Source of the DNA: Pseudomonadota bacterium
GTDB lineage: Bacteria > Pseudomonadota > Gammaproteobacteria > Burkholderiales > Burkholderiaceae_C
DNA length: 49,255 nucleotides
Reading direction: 5' to 3'
NCBI GenBank assembly: GCA_021804595.1
Contig: JAJZHH010000003.1
Span: 1-49,255 of the forward strand
Shown: positions 10,971 to 19,862 of the stretch, piece after piece
Layout: the number at the start of each line of letters is the position of its first letter
Numbering within the stretch: the stretch's first letter is position 1
Position numbers and translations under genes: made by a program
The notes under the pieces: generated by a model
What the model was told of the DNA's origin: nothing
The model's database searches: none
Seen by the model: the letters and a program-made list of their open reading frames with translations, nothing else

Positions 10971-12416
10971 ATGAGTGCGCAAGCATTGACAAACGAAACA
11001 TACAACTACGGGGTGGTGCGAAAGTTCACCGTGATGACGCTGGTGTGGGCGGTCGTCGCGATGCTTGTCGGCATCATCATCGCCGCGCAGCTGATCTGGC
11101 CCGACATGACCTACGGGATACCGTGGTTGAGCTGGGGCCGCCTGCGCCCGGTGCACACCAACGGCGTCATCTTCGGTTTCGGCGGCTCGGCGCTGTTTGC
11201 GACCTCGTACTACATCGTGCAGCGCACCTGCCAGACCAAGCTGTTCGCGCCCAAGCTGGCCGACTTCACGTTCTGGGGCTGGACCGCGGTGATCGTGCTG
11301 TGCGCGGTGACCTATCCGCTGGGCTACACCAGCGGCAAGGAGTACGCCGAGCAGGAATGGCCGATCAGCATCCTGATCGTGCTGGTCTGGGTCGCCTACG
11401 CCATCGTGTTCTTCGGCACCGTCATGAAGCGCAAGACGCGCCACATCTACGTCTCGAACTGGTTCTTCGGCGCCTACATCCTGACCATCGCGCTGCTGTA
11501 CGTGGTCAACAACGCCAAGCTGCCGATCGCCTGGGACTCGTTCAAGAGCTACTCGGCCTACGCCGGCGTGCAGGACGCGATGATCCAGTGGTGGTACGGC
11601 CACAACGCGGTCGGCTTCTTCCTGACCGTGTCCTTCCTCGGCATGATGTACTACTTCATCCCCAAGCAGGCCGAGCGTCCGATCTATTCGTACCGCCTGT
11701 CGATCGTCCACTTCTGGGCGCTGACCTTCGTCTACATGTGGGCCGGCCCTCACCACCTGCTGTATACCGCGCTGCCCGACTGGGCACAGTCGCTGGGCAT
11801 GGTGTTCTCGCTGATCCTGCTGGCGCCGAGCTGGGGCGGCATGATCAACGGCATCATGACGCTGTCGGGCGCGTGGCACAAGCTGCGTGACGACCCGATC
11901 CTGAAGTTCCTCATCACCGCGCTGTCGTTCTATGGCATGTCGACCTTTGAAGGCCCGATGCTGTCGATCAAGACCGTCTCGGCGCTGGGCCACTACACCG
12001 ACTGGATCATCGGCCACGTGCATTCGGGCGCGATGGGCTGGGTCGGCATGATCACGATGGGCAGCCTGTACTACCTGATCCCGCGCCTGTGGGGCCAGAC
12101 GCAGATGTGGAGCAAGCGCCTGATCGAGTGGCACTTCTGGACCGCCACCATCGGCGTCGTGCTGTACATCGCCGCGATGTGGGTGGCCGGCGTCACCGAA
12201 GGCCTGATGTGGCGCGCGATGCAGCCGGACGGCACGCTGACCTACAGCTTCATCGAGTCGATCGTCGCGGTCAAGCCGCTGTACGTGATCCGTCTGCTCG
12301 GAGGCGTGATCTACATCTTCGGCATGTGCCTGATGGTCTACAACAGCTATCGCACGATTCGCCAGGGCAAGGCCGTCGACGCGCCGATCCCCGAGCTGGC
12401 CGCGGCCCACGCCTGA
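10971..12416 (+). CDS. ccoN: Cytochrome cbb3 oxidase subunit I
   Basis: A 481-residue, roughly 12-helix haem-copper oxidase catalytic subunit of the C-type. Recognisable segments are [18 protein letters not shown] (low-spin haem ligand region), [13 protein letters not shown] and [15 protein letters not shown] (CuB/haem ligand histidines), and [14 protein letters not shown] (high-spin haem region). It reduces O2 to water with high affinity in the inner membrane. It is first in the ccoNOQP operon behind an FNR promoter. ATG 10971 with GGAG upstream. Length and motifs are normal. Confidence 0.97.
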   Translation: MSAQALTNETYNYGVVRKFTVMTLVWAVVAMLVGIIIAAQLIWPDMTYGIPWLSWGRLRPVHTNGVIFGFGGSALFATSYYIVQRTCQTKLFAPKLADFTFWGWTAVIVLCAVTYPLGYTSGKEYAEQEWPISILIVLVWVAYAIVFFGTVMKRKTRHIYVSNWFFGAYILTIALLYVVNNAKLPIAWDSFKSYSAYAGVQDAMIQWWYGHNAVGFFLTVSFLGMMYYFIPKQAERPIYSYRLSIVHFWALTFVYMWAGPHHLLYTALPDWAQSLGMVFSLILLAPSWGGMINGIMTLSGAWHKLRDDPILKFLITALSFYGMSTFEGPMLSIKTVSALGHYTDWIIGHVHSGAMGWVGMITMGSLYYLIPRLWGQTQMWSKRLIEWHFWTATIGVVLYIAAMWVAGVTEGLMWRAMQPDGTLTYSFIESIVAVKPLYVIRLLGGVIYIFGMCLMVYNSYRTIRQGKAVDAPIPELAAAHA

Positions 12417-12446
12417 ACGCATCGACGACCAAGGAGAAATGCCATC

Positions 12447-13073
12447 ATGGCAGCAACGAAATTCAGTCACGAGTCGATCGAGCGCAACGTCGGCCTGTTG
12501 ATCGTCCTGGTCGCGGTGCTCGTCAGCATCGCCGGCCTGGTCGAGATCGTGCCGCTGTTCTTCGAGAAGGCCGACATCACGCCGCTGCCCGGCGTGCACC
12601 CGCTGACCGCGCTGGAGCTCGAAGGCCGCGACGTCTATGTGTCCGAGGGCTGCTACACCTGCCACTCGCAGATGATCCGTCCGCTGCGCGCCGAGGTCGA
12701 ACGCTACGGCCACTACTCGGTGGCCGGCGAGTTCGTCTACGACCACCCGTTCCAGTGGGGCAGCAAGCGCAACGGTCCTGACCTGGCCCGGGTCGGCGGC
12801 AAGTATTCCGACGAGTGGATGCGCATCCACTTGCGCGATCCGCGCAACGTCGTTCCCGAAAGCACGATGCCGGCCTACCCATGGCTGCAGCATGAGCCCG
12901 CCGACCGCGGCATGATCGAGCAGAAGATGCGCGCGCTGCGCGTGCTCGGCGTGCCGTACACCGACGCACAGATCGCCGCGGCGCCGGACGAGCTGCAGGG
13001 CAAGACCAAGGAGGATGCGCTGATCGCGTATCTGCAAAGCCTCGGTCGCGACCTCAAGAATGTTCATCAGTGA
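12447..13073 (+). CDS. ccoO: Cytochrome cbb3 oxidase subunit II, monohaem cytochrome c
   Basis: A 208-residue subunit with an N-terminal membrane anchor (residues ~15-38) and a periplasmic cytochrome c domain. Its single haem-binding site GCYTCHSQM places Cys69, Cys72 and His73 as covalent and axial ligands; a downstream Met in STMPAYPW is the likely sixth ligand. It passes electrons from CcoP to CcoN. It lies 30 bp after ccoN, with AAGGAG before the ATG, and 9 bp before ccoQ. Confidence 0.97.
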   Translation: MAATKFSHESIERNVGLLIVLVAVLVSIAGLVEIVPLFFEKADITPLPGVHPLTALELEGRDVYVSEGCYTCHSQMIRPLRAEVERYGHYSVAGEFVYDHPFQWGSKRNGPDLARVGGKYSDEWMRIHLRDPRNVVPESTMPAYPWLQHEPADRGMIEQKMRALRVLGVPYTDAQIAAAPDELQGKTKEDALIAYLQSLGRDLKNVHQ

Positions 13074-13082
13074 GTTGACGCC

Positions 13083-13268
13083 ATGAACATTGCGGTAATC
13101 GGGTCGGCCGTCACGGTGGTGTCGATGATCGCTTTCGCCGGCATCGCCTGGCTGGCCTACGCCCCGCGCTACAAGAAGAAACATGAAGAGGACGGGATGA
13201 TTCCGTTCCTGGACTCGCAGACGCCGCCCGCGCCGCGCGCGGACGGCGACGACAAAACGAGGATTTGA
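13083..13268 (+). CDS. ccoQ: cbb3 oxidase small subunit CcoQ
   Basis: A 61-residue protein with one membrane helix (residues ~4-26) followed by the typical YAPRYKKKHEEDGMIPFLD. CcoQ stabilises the assembled oxidase and is not catalytic. It lies between ccoO (9-bp gap) and ccoP (3-bp gap), the canonical order. The C-terminal 20 residues are Pro/Ala-rich and variable. Confidence 0.93.
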   Translation: MNIAVIGSAVTVVSMIAFAGIAWLAYAPRYKKKHEEDGMIPFLDSQTPPAPRADGDDKTRI

Positions 13269-13271
13269 ACC

Positions 13272-14219
13272 ATGGATAAATTTACCTCCCCGGGATGGGC
13301 ATACTGGATCGGGGGCGTCACGATCGTGTCGCTGATCGGTCTGTTCCTGTTCCTGCGCGCGACGGCCAGGCAGACCGTGTTCCGCGACAGGAACGGGCAC
13401 GTCATCGCGACCACCGGTCACGTCTGGGACGGCGACCTGCAGGAGTTCAACAATCCGCTGCCGCGCTGGTGGATGGGGCTGTTCATCCTGACGCTGGTGT
13501 TCGCGGTCGGCTACCTGGTGCTGTATCCGGGGCTGGCCTTCTTCCCCGGCACGCTGGGCTTCACCAGCGCGCGCATGTACCAGCATGAGTCGAGCGCCTA
13601 CGAGGCCCGCATCGCGCCGATCTACGCCAAGTACAACGCGATGCCGGTCGACCAGCTGGCCAAGGATCCGGCGGCGATGGCCACCGGCCAGCGCCTGTTC
13701 CTGACCTACTGCGCGCAGTGCCACGGCTCCGACGCCGGCGGCTCGCGCGGCTTCCCGAACCTGACCAGCCAGGATCCGAAGAACTGGCTGTACGGCGACT
13801 CGGGCGCGCTGCTCGAGCAGACCATCACCAACGGTCGCGACGGCATGATGCCGCCGATGGCCGCGGCCATCGGCCAGGCCAACGTGCCGGCGGTGGCCAA
13901 CTACGTGCGCAGCCTGTCGGGCCTGGGCCACGACGCGGCGCTGGCCGCCAAGGGCGCGCCGCTGTTCGCCCAGGCCTGCGCGGCCTGCCACAGCGTCGGC
14001 GGCACCGGCAACCAGATGCTGGGCGCGCCCGACCTGGCGTCGAAGACCCGGCATTGGCTGTTCGGTTCGTCGCTCGAGGCGATCGAGCACACCATCGAGC
14101 ACGGCCACAGCGGGCACATGCCGGCGCAGGCCAAGCACCTGGAAGCGGAAAAGATCCACGTGCTGGCCGCGTACATCTTCGGCCTGGCCCACGGTGAGAA
14201 GGTCGGCGCCGGCGACTGA
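13272..14219 (+). CDS. ccoP: Cytochrome cbb3 oxidase subunit III, dihaem cytochrome c
   Basis: A 315-residue dihaem cytochrome c. Two N-terminal membrane helices (~11-30 and ~67-87) flank the conserved DGDLQEFNNPLPRWW segment. Two c-type haem sites follow: CAQCH (Cys147, Cys150, His151) and CAACH (Cys236, Cys239, His240). It is the electron entry point of the oxidase, accepting from soluble cytochromes. Two anchors rather than one is a known CcoP variant. It closes the ccoNOQP unit, since a strong terminator lies just downstream. Confidence 0.97.
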   Translation: MDKFTSPGWAYWIGGVTIVSLIGLFLFLRATARQTVFRDRNGHVIATTGHVWDGDLQEFNNPLPRWWMGLFILTLVFAVGYLVLYPGLAFFPGTLGFTSARMYQHESSAYEARIAPIYAKYNAMPVDQLAKDPAAMATGQRLFLTYCAQCHGSDAGGSRGFPNLTSQDPKNWLYGDSGALLEQTITNGRDGMMPPMAAAIGQANVPAVANYVRSLSGLGHDAALAAKGAPLFAQACAACHSVGGTGNQMLGAPDLASKTRHWLFGSSLEAIEHTIEHGHSGHMPAQAKHLEAEKIHVLAAYIFGLAHGEKVGAGD

Positions 14220-14232
14220 GCCGACGCCCGAT

Positions 14233-14272
14233 GGTCCGGGTCGCGTGCGAGCGCGGCCCGGACCCGTTTTTT
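14233..14272 (+). terminator. Rho-independent terminator after ccoP
   Basis: GGTCCGGG (14233-14240) pairs perfectly with CCCGGACC (14257-14264). An inner CGCG/CGCG pairing extends the stem, and six T's follow directly (14267-14272). It separates ccoNOQP from ccoGH, so the assembly genes are expected to have a lower or separate transcript. Confidence 0.88.
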
Positions 14273-14303
14273 CTGATGCAGCATCCTTGACGCGAGTGGT
14301 TCG

Positions 14304-15719
14304 ATGAGCACCCCTGAAGGCCCAAGCAGCAACGATTTCCAGGCGACCGAGGAGATCCTCTACGAAGCGCGCAAGAAGATCTACGCGCGCTCGGTCGACG
14401 GCTATTTCGCCAAGATGCGCTGGGCCATGGTCTGGTTCACCCAGATCATCTTCTACGGCCTGCCGTGGCTGCGCTGGGACGGCCGCCAGGCCGTGCTGCT
14501 CGACCTGACGACGCGCAAGTTCTATTTCTTCGGCCTGATCCTGTGGCCGCAGGACGTGATCTTCCTCGCGCTGCTGCTGATCATCTCGGCCTACGGGCTG
14601 TTCCTGTTCACCGCGATCGCCGGGAGGCTGTTCTGCGGCTACGCCTGTCCGCAGACGGTCTATTCCGAGATCTTCATGTGGATCGAGAGCAAGGTCGAAG
14701 GCGATCGCCTCGCCCGCATCCGCCTCGACAACCAGCCGATGAACGCGCGCAAGTTCGCGCGCAAGTCGCTCAAGCAGGCGATCTGGATCGCAGTGGCGTT
14801 GTGGACCGGCTTCACCTTCGTCGGCTACTTCACCGCGATCCACGATCTCGCCGGCGCGGTCGTCACCTTGAGCCTCAGCGGCTGGGAAACGTTCTGGATC
14901 CTGTTCTACGGTTTCGCGACCTACGGCAACGCCGGGTTCATGCGCGAACAGGTGTGCAAGTACATGTGCCCGTACGCGCGATTCCAGTCGGTGATGTTCG
15001 ACCGCGACACGCTGATCGTCAGCTACGACGAAACGCGTGGCGAGCCGCGCGGCAAGCACAAGCGAGGGGTCGACCCGCGCAGCCAGGGCAAGGGCGACTG
15101 CATCGACTGCTCGATCTGCGTGCAGGTGTGCCCGACCGGCATCGACATCCGCGACGGCCTGCAATACATGTGCATCGGCTGCGGCGCCTGCGCCGACGCC
15201 TGCGACCAGGTGATGGACAAGATGGGAACGCCGCGCGGATTGATCCGCTACTCCAGCGAGAACGCGATGGAGAACGGCTGGACCAAGTCGCAGCAGTGGG
15301 GTCACCTGGTTCGTCCGCGCGTGATCATCTACAGCCTGATCCTGCTGGTCATGGTCGGCATCTTCGTCGGCGGGCTGGCGATGCGCAAGCCGCTCAAGGT
15401 CAACGTGATGCGCGATCGCCGCGTGCTCGCGCGCGAAGTCGGCGAAGGCTTTCTGGAGAACGTCTACCAGGTGCAGCTGATGAATGCGTCGGATACGCCG
15501 CGCCGCATCAGCTTCAGCGCCAGCGGACTGCCGGGCCTGCGCATCGAGCGCCCGACCGAGCCGGTCGCGCTGGCCGCTTCGACCAATCTGCTGCGCTCGC
15601 TCGAAGTCGAGGCGCCCGACGACACCAAGTCGGGCATCTACAAGATCAGGATCGAAGCCCGCACCGACGGTGTGCAGCCGATCGTCGTCGACACGACGAC
15701 GACGTTCATCGTGCCGTGA
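14304..15719 (+). CDS. ccoG: Cytochrome c oxidase accessory ferredoxin-like protein CcoG
   Basis: A 471-residue FixG/RdxA/CcoG homologue. Several membrane helices lie in the first 220 residues, with the NapH-like GRLFCGYACPQTVYSEIFMW motif. Two [4Fe-4S] sites follow (CIDCSICVQVCP from residue 266 and CIGCGACADAC from ~288), then a periplasmic Ig-like C-terminal domain. CcoG is thought to reduce Cu(II) during cbb3 assembly. It follows the ccoP terminator by 31 bp and precedes ccoH by 29 bp. ATG 14304; a recognisable Shine-Dalgarno is weak. Confidence 0.95.
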   Translation: MSTPEGPSSNDFQATEEILYEARKKIYARSVDGYFAKMRWAMVWFTQIIFYGLPWLRWDGRQAVLLDLTTRKFYFFGLILWPQDVIFLALLLIISAYGLFLFTAIAGRLFCGYACPQTVYSEIFMWIESKVEGDRLARIRLDNQPMNARKFARKSLKQAIWIAVALWTGFTFVGYFTAIHDLAGAVVTLSLSGWETFWILFYGFATYGNAGFMREQVCKYMCPYARFQSVMFDRDTLIVSYDETRGEPRGKHKRGVDPRSQGKGDCIDCSICVQVCPTGIDIRDGLQYMCIGCGACADACDQVMDKMGTPRGLIRYSSENAMENGWTKSQQWGHLVRPRVIIYSLILLVMVGIFVGGLAMRKPLKVNVMRDRRVLAREVGEGFLENVYQVQLMNASDTPRRISFSASGLPGLRIERPTEPVALAASTNLLRSLEVEAPDDTKSGIYKIRIEARTDGVQPIVVDTTTTFIVP

Positions 15720-15748
15720 ACCCGGCGCGCACTGCAGGAGAGACGGCG

Positions 15749-16231
15749 ATGACGAACCGCACGATGGCCCCGCGCCCCTGGTACCGCGAACCCTGGCTCT
15801 GGTTCCTGATCGCCCTGCCAGGGAGCATGGTCGTGATCAGCGCGATTACGGTCTGGGTCGCGGTGCAGAACGCCGATCCGGTGGTCACCGATCATGCGTA
15901 CAGCAAAGGTCTGAAAGCCGGCTTCCAGATCGACAAGGAGCTGCGCGCGCAGCAGATGGGGCTGGAAGGCCAGATCAGTCGCGTCGGCGACACGATCACG
16001 CTGCAGCTCGATCCGCCGCCGCCGGAAGCCTCGATCACCTTGCACCTGCGCCACCCGTATCTGCCGTCCGGCGACCGCACGGTGTTGATGCGCCGGGTCG
16101 CGCCAGGGCGCTACGTCGGCCGCGGCGCGACCGCACCGGTGCGCTATACGGTGGCGGTCTACAGCGCGCAGTGGCGCCTGTCCGGCGTGTGGGAACCCGG
16201 CGCTGCGGCACCGGTGGTGCCCGGGGTCTGA
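15749..16231 (+). CDS. ccoH: FixH/CcoH family cbb3 assembly protein
   Basis: A 160-residue single-pass membrane protein. PWYREPWLWFLIALPGSMVV opens the helix (~14-36), and NADPVVTDHAYSKGL is the conserved FixH signature. The rest is a periplasmic beta-rich domain that ends by residue 160. CcoH interacts with assembly intermediates of cbb3 oxidase. GCAGGAGAG precedes ATG 15749. It is co-directional with ccoG (29 bp) and the small gene at 16256. Confidence 0.9.
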   Translation: MTNRTMAPRPWYREPWLWFLIALPGSMVVISAITVWVAVQNADPVVTDHAYSKGLKAGFQIDKELRAQQMGLEGQISRVGDTITLQLDPPPPEASITLHLRHPYLPSGDRTVLMRRVAPGRYVGRGATAPVRYTVAVYSAQWRLSGVWEPGAAAPVVPGV

Positions 16232-16255
16232 CACGCCGCCGCGAGTGCCTCACCG

Positions 16256-16504
16256 ATGCCCACCGCCCCACGCAACTACTGGCGCGCGCTGTGGCCGTCG
16301 TTTCTGGTCGCGCTGCCCGCAGCCGCGCTGCTGTTCGGCTCCATCGATCCGCAGGATCTGGTGCTGTTCGGTGTTCCGCTGGCGCTGAGCCGCAGCGGCA
16401 CCTACACGATCACGTTCGTCGCGCTGTGGTTGCTGTGCTGGGCCGCCAGCGTGCTCAATCTGTGGATGTTCGGCCACAGCGCCGACGACGATGCGGATTT
16501 CTGA
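16256..16504 (+). CDS. Small two-helix membrane protein of unknown function in the cco locus
   Basis: An 82-residue protein with two predicted membrane helices (residues ~10-28 and ~46-70), a short polar N-terminus and an acidic tail. I do not recognise the family. The frame has normal codon character for the locus, begins 25 bp after ccoH on the same strand and ends 8 bp before the convergent fnr stop. A coding role is therefore likely. The position suggests an accessory part in oxidase assembly or regulation, but this is inference. The ribosome-binding site is weak. Confidence 0.65.
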   Translation: MPTAPRNYWRALWPSFLVALPAAALLFGSIDPQDLVLFGVPLALSRSGTYTITFVALWLLCWAASVLNLWMFGHSADDDADF

Positions 16505-16511
16505 GCGGCGC

Positions 16512-17252
16512 TCAGCGCTCGTTGGCGACCAGCAGTTCGCTGAGACCGTCGCGGTTGGTGATGCGCACCTGGCGCTGCGCGACGTGCACCAGACCCGCCT
16601 GGTGGAAGCGCGACATCAACCGGCTGACCGTCTCCAGTTTCAGCCCGAGGTAGCTGCCGATTTCCTCCCGGCTCATGCGCAGCACGAACTCGTCGGGCGA
16701 CAGCCCGCGCGCCTTGTAGCGCTCGGACAGGTCGAGCAGGAAGCGCGCGAGGCGCTCGTCGGCCTGCATGCTGCCGAGCACGAACTGGTCCTGCTGCGCG
16801 CGCGCCAGCCGGTTGCCGATCAGGCAGTGGATCTGGTGTTGCAGCGTCGGCAGCTCGCGCGCGGTGCCTTCGAGCACGCGAACATCGATTTCGCACGCCT
16901 CGCTGTCCTCGAGCGCGACGACGTCGGTCATGTAGACCCGGGTCGAGAAGCCCTCGAGCCCCATCATTTCACCGGGAACGTGGAAACCGACGATCTGCTG
17001 GCGGCCGTCGGGGCTGCTGACCACCGATTTGAACGAGCCGGCGTGCACCGAGAACACCTTGTCCATCGGTTGCCCGGTCTCGAACAGGCGTTCGCCCTTG
17101 GTGATGCGTATCGTGCTCTGCATGATGTCGCGCATGCGGTCGAGCTCGTCGGGGGGCAACGCGATCGGCAGGCAGAATCGACTCTGGAAGCACACGTCGC
17201 AGGGGTGCGGACGGTCCATCCGATGAATCGTTGCGGCGGGGATGGCTTTCAT
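16512..17252 (-). CDS. fnr: FNR-type oxygen-sensing transcription regulator
   Basis: A 246-residue CRP/FNR-family regulator with all features of true FNR. Cys18, Cys21 and Cys27 have the E. coli spacing (x2, x5), and Cys120 in DSEACEID is the fourth [4Fe-4S] ligand. The cAMP-like beta-roll lies at ~45-125, and the C-terminal helix-turn-helix has E207, S210 and R211 in ETVSR, the residues that read TTGAT/TTGAC half-sites. The oxygen-labile cluster controls dimerisation. ATG 17252 gives the standard length and avoids overlap with the divergent gene; no clear Shine-Dalgarno is seen for any start. Likely targets in the window are the boxes at 3243 and 10853. Confidence 0.95.
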   Translation of the reverse strand: MKAIPAATIHRMDRPHPCDVCFQSRFCLPIALPPDELDRMRDIMQSTIRITKGERLFETGQPMDKVFSVHAGSFKSVVSSPDGRQQIVGFHVPGEMMGLEGFSTRVYMTDVVALEDSEACEIDVRVLEGTARELPTLQHQIHCLIGNRLARAQQDQFVLGSMQADERLARFLLDLSERYKARGLSPDEFVLRMSREEIGSYLGLKLETVSRLMSRFHQAGLVHVAQRQVRITNRDGLSELLVANER

Positions 17253-17313
17253 CTGTGCGGCGGCTCGGTGGGTTTTGAACGGGTTTTTAACACGAATTGA
17301 TGGATGCAGCGAT

Positions 17314-18054
17314 ATGAATACGCCACTCGTCATAACCTTGTTGGTCATGGGGTTGAGCGGCGGATTGCATTGCGCAGCGATGTGTTCCGGCTTGGTCGTG
17401 GCCAGCGAGCGCGCGATGCAGGTGCAGCCGCTGGTGCCGGCACGCCAGCTGCTGCGCCGCGCCCTGCAGCTGCAGCTCTCGCGCGTGGCCGGCTACGCGC
17501 TGCTCGGCGCGGTCGCCGGCGCGGTTGGCTCGGGGCTGTGGGCGGTGCAGGCGCGACCGCTGCAGTTGGCGCTGTACGGCGCCGGCAACCTGGTGCTGGC
17601 CGGCAGCGGCGTGTGGCTGTTGCGCCACGCGCTGGGACGCGCGGACGGCGCGCGTCGGTTTCGTCTGCCCGCCGCCGACGCGCTGCGCCGGCGCTTGACC
17701 GCGCTGGGCGGCGCGCTGCTCGATCGGCTGCTGCCGCTGCACAGCGTGCCGCGGCGCATCGGCGCCGGCCTGCTGTGGGGGCTGCTGCCGTGCGGGCTGG
17801 TCTATTCGGCGCTGTCGCTGGCGTTGCTCGGCGGCAACGCGCTGCAAGGCGCGCTGGCGATGGCCGCGTTCGGCGTCGGCACGCTGCCGCACATGCTGCT
17901 GGCCGGACACGTGTTGCGGCGCGTCAGCCAACGCGCGACCGCGCGTGCGACGCGGCTCGGCGCCGCCGCGCTGATGCTGGGGTTCGCCGGGCTCGGTTTC
18001 TGGCGCCTGGCCAGCGGCGCGCTGTCGGGTCACTCGGGTTTCTGCATCGGCTGA
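17314..18054 (+). CDS. Sulfite exporter TauE/SafE-like (DsbD/UreH transmembrane type) protein
   Basis: A 246-residue integral membrane protein with about six helices. The N-terminal GLSGGLHCAAMCSGLVV carries an HCxxMC motif typical of the UreH/DsbD-like TauE/SafE subgroup, and GLLWGLLPCGLVYSALSLAL is the internal repeat motif with a Pro-Cys. Homologues often sit beside cco genes and fnr. The cysteine/histidine motif suggests metal (copper) or thiol transfer, but the substrate is unproven and sulfite export is only the family label. It is divergent from fnr, with 61 bp between the starts. ATG 17314 is used; the frame is open upstream. Confidence 0.8.
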   Translation: MNTPLVITLLVMGLSGGLHCAAMCSGLVVASERAMQVQPLVPARQLLRRALQLQLSRVAGYALLGAVAGAVGSGLWAVQARPLQLALYGAGNLVLAGSGVWLLRHALGRADGARRFRLPAADALRRRLTALGGALLDRLLPLHSVPRRIGAGLLWGLLPCGLVYSALSLALLGGNALQGALAMAAFGVGTLPHMLLAGHVLRRVSQRATARATRLGAAALMLGFAGLGFWRLASGALSGHSGFCIG

Positions 18055-18067
18055 CGCCGCAAGCCGC

Positions 18068-18613
18068 TCAGTCGACGTCGAAGGTCTGCAGCGTGAAGTC
18101 CTTGCCCTGCGCGGCTTGTGCGAAATAGCGCTTGAGCGCCTCGTGCACGGTGCGGAAGGCGATTTGCTCCCACGGCACTTCGTCGGGTGCGAACAACGCC
18201 GCCTCGAGCGTCTCGATGCCCGGCTGCCAGGCCGGCTGCACGATGCGCGCGCGATACAGCAGGTAGACCTGGCTGACCGGGCGCACGTTGGCCACGCAGA
18301 ACAGACCGTCGAGCTCGACGTCGACACCGGCTTCCTCGCGCGTTTCGCGCAGCGCGCCTTCAGCGGTGGTCTCGCCAAGCTCCATGAACCCGGCCGGCAG
18401 CGTCCACAGGCCGTAGCGCGGCTCGATCGCCCGGCGGCACAGCAGCACGCGACCGTCCCACACCGGCAAGGTGCCGACGATGTTGCGCGGGTTCTCGTAC
18501 TGGATGTGCGCGCACGACGGACACACCGCGCGCGGGTGGCTGTCGCCGTCGGGAACGCGTCGGACGACGGCTGCGCCGCAGCGGTTGCAATGCAGGATCG
18601 GGCTCGGATGCAT
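18068..18613 (-). CDS. NUDIX hydrolase with N-terminal zinc ribbon
   Basis: A 181-residue protein. A zinc ribbon (CNRCG...CPSCA, from residue ~9) precedes a NUDIX domain whose Nudix box starts GFMELGETTAEGALRETREE and continues AGVDVEL, with the catalytic REXXEE. Such enzymes hydrolyse nucleoside diphosphates linked to another moiety, for example NADH or ADP-ribose. The substrate cannot be read from sequence. ATG 18613 begins just before the zinc ribbon. A GTG at 18667 has a GGAGGT 11 bp upstream and would add 18 residues, so the start is uncertain. It is divergent from the reductase at 18701 and convergent with the gene at 17314. Confidence 0.85.
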   Translation of the reverse strand: MHPSPILHCNRCGAAVVRRVPDGDSHPRAVCPSCAHIQYENPRNIVGTLPVWDGRVLLCRRAIEPRYGLWTLPAGFMELGETTAEGALRETREEAGVDVELDGLFCVANVRPVSQVYLLYRARIVQPAWQPGIETLEAALFAPDEVPWEQIAFRTVHEALKRYFAQAAQGKDFTLQTFDVD

Positions 18614-18700
18614 CGCTTCATTGTCGGCCAAATCGGCGCGACGGCGGATGCCGTGCAAATTTGACACAATACCGGGTTACCTCCGGACGCGCCTCGACCG

Positions 18701-19747
18701 ATGCCGACGATCTCGATTCCTTCCCACGGGCTGCAACTGGCCGCACACGACGGCGAGAACCTGCTCAAGGTGCTGCGCCGCCACCAGGTGCCGATCGGCT
18801 ATTCGTGCAAGCGCGGCGAGTGCGGCAGCTGCAAGTGCGCCGTCGTCGCCGGCGGCGTCGAGCTGGGCCCGCACGCCGAAAGCGCGCTGCCGCCGGCGCA
18901 ACGTGCACAGGGCTTGGTGCTGGCGTGCTGCGCGCGAGTGCGCGGCGACGTCGAGCTGCAACTGATCGACAGCGACGACTACATCGTGCATCCCGAGCGC
19001 CGCCTGGTCACCCACGTCGTCGCGCTCGAGCCGCTCGCCCCCGAGGTCTACGCGCTGCGCCTGCACATCGACTTCGTCGACCGCGACGGCGAGCCGTTCG
19101 TGTTCTCGGCCGGCCAGTATGCGACCTTGAGCGTGCGCGGGGCCGACGGCGGCTGGATCGAGCGCGACTTCTCGCTCGCCGGCACGCCGGTGGACGCGGA
19201 GTACGACGACCGCCTCGAGTTCCACATCCGGCGCAATCCGCACGGCGCGTTCAGCGGGCTGCTCGGCGACTTGATCGCGGTCGGCAGCACGGTCTACGTC
19301 ACCGGCCCGCTGGGCAGCAGTCACTTCCGGCCGCGCCACGCCGGACCGCTGTACGCGGTGGCCGCCGGCACCGGGCTGGGGCCTATGCTGGCCATCGTCC
19401 GCACCGCGCTGCACAACGGCAAACTCGAGCCTGTCACGCTGTACGCCGGTTTCCGCCAGGCCGACGAGGTGTACGGCGTGGCCGAGCTCGACGCGCTGGC
19501 CGCCGAATTCGCCAACTTCAGCGCGCACGTCGTGGTCGAGGACGGCGCCGCGCCGGGCCAGCGCAGCGGCAGAGTGGGCGACGCGCTGCTGACCGATGTC
19601 GCGCGCTTCGACGGCGCCAAGGTCTACCTGGCCGGCTCGCCGGCCATGGTCGACGCGGTCTGCGCGGCGCTGCGCGCGCGCGGCGTCGCGGGCGGCGATC
19701 TGCACGCCGATGCCTACCACGCGGGTGGCGCTCGCGCGATCGGGTAG
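18701..19747 (+). CDS. 2Fe-2S flavoprotein reductase (CDP-6-deoxyglucoseen/oxygenase reductase-like)
   Basis: A 348-residue electron-transfer protein. An N-terminal plant-type [2Fe-2S] domain has [12 protein letters not shown] and a later Cys in LACCARV. A FAD domain follows (RDFSLAGTP, in place of RxYS), then an NAD(P)H domain ([22 protein letters not shown]). The domain order matches reductases of ring-hydroxylating or monooxygenase systems and proteins annotated as CDP-6-deoxy-delta-3,4-glucoseen reductase. No oxygenase or sugar gene is nearby, so the partner is unknown. TTGACA occurs at 18661, but no good -10 accompanies it. Confidence 0.85.
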   Translation: MPTISIPSHGLQLAAHDGENLLKVLRRHQVPIGYSCKRGECGSCKCAVVAGGVELGPHAESALPPAQRAQGLVLACCARVRGDVELQLIDSDDYIVHPERRLVTHVVALEPLAPEVYALRLHIDFVDRDGEPFVFSAGQYATLSVRGADGGWIERDFSLAGTPVDAEYDDRLEFHIRRNPHGAFSGLLGDLIAVGSTVYVTGPLGSSHFRPRHAGPLYAVAAGTGLGPMLAIVRTALHNGKLEPVTLYAGFRQADEVYGVAELDALAAEFANFSAHVVVEDGAAPGQRSGRVGDALLTDVARFDGAKVYLAGSPAMVDAVCAALRARGVAGGDLHADAYHAGGARAIG

Positions 19748-19862
19748 AATTCGTGCCACGTCGCGCCGTCGAGCGGCCCGCATCGATCGCCATCTCGATC
19801 GCATCCGCTCCCGCCAGGCTCCGAGCCGGCGGTCCGTGCAACGCGCATCGTTCCTGTCACGC

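Noticed and set aside
14284-14303. FNR box before ccoG (CTTGACGCGAGTGG)
   Set aside because: Only the left half-site is present; the right half (GTGG) does not match RTCAA.
10884-15305. A 1,473-codon open frame on the minus strand across the cco genes
   Set aside because: It is antisense to ccoN, ccoO, ccoQ, ccoP and ccoG, which have clear motifs, and its translation is His/Arg/Ala-rich with no domains. Long antisense frames are expected at this GC content.
17253-17313. FNR autoregulation site between fnr and the divergent membrane protein gene
   Set aside because: TTGAACGGG and TTGATGGATGCAG lack the second half-site at the correct spacing.
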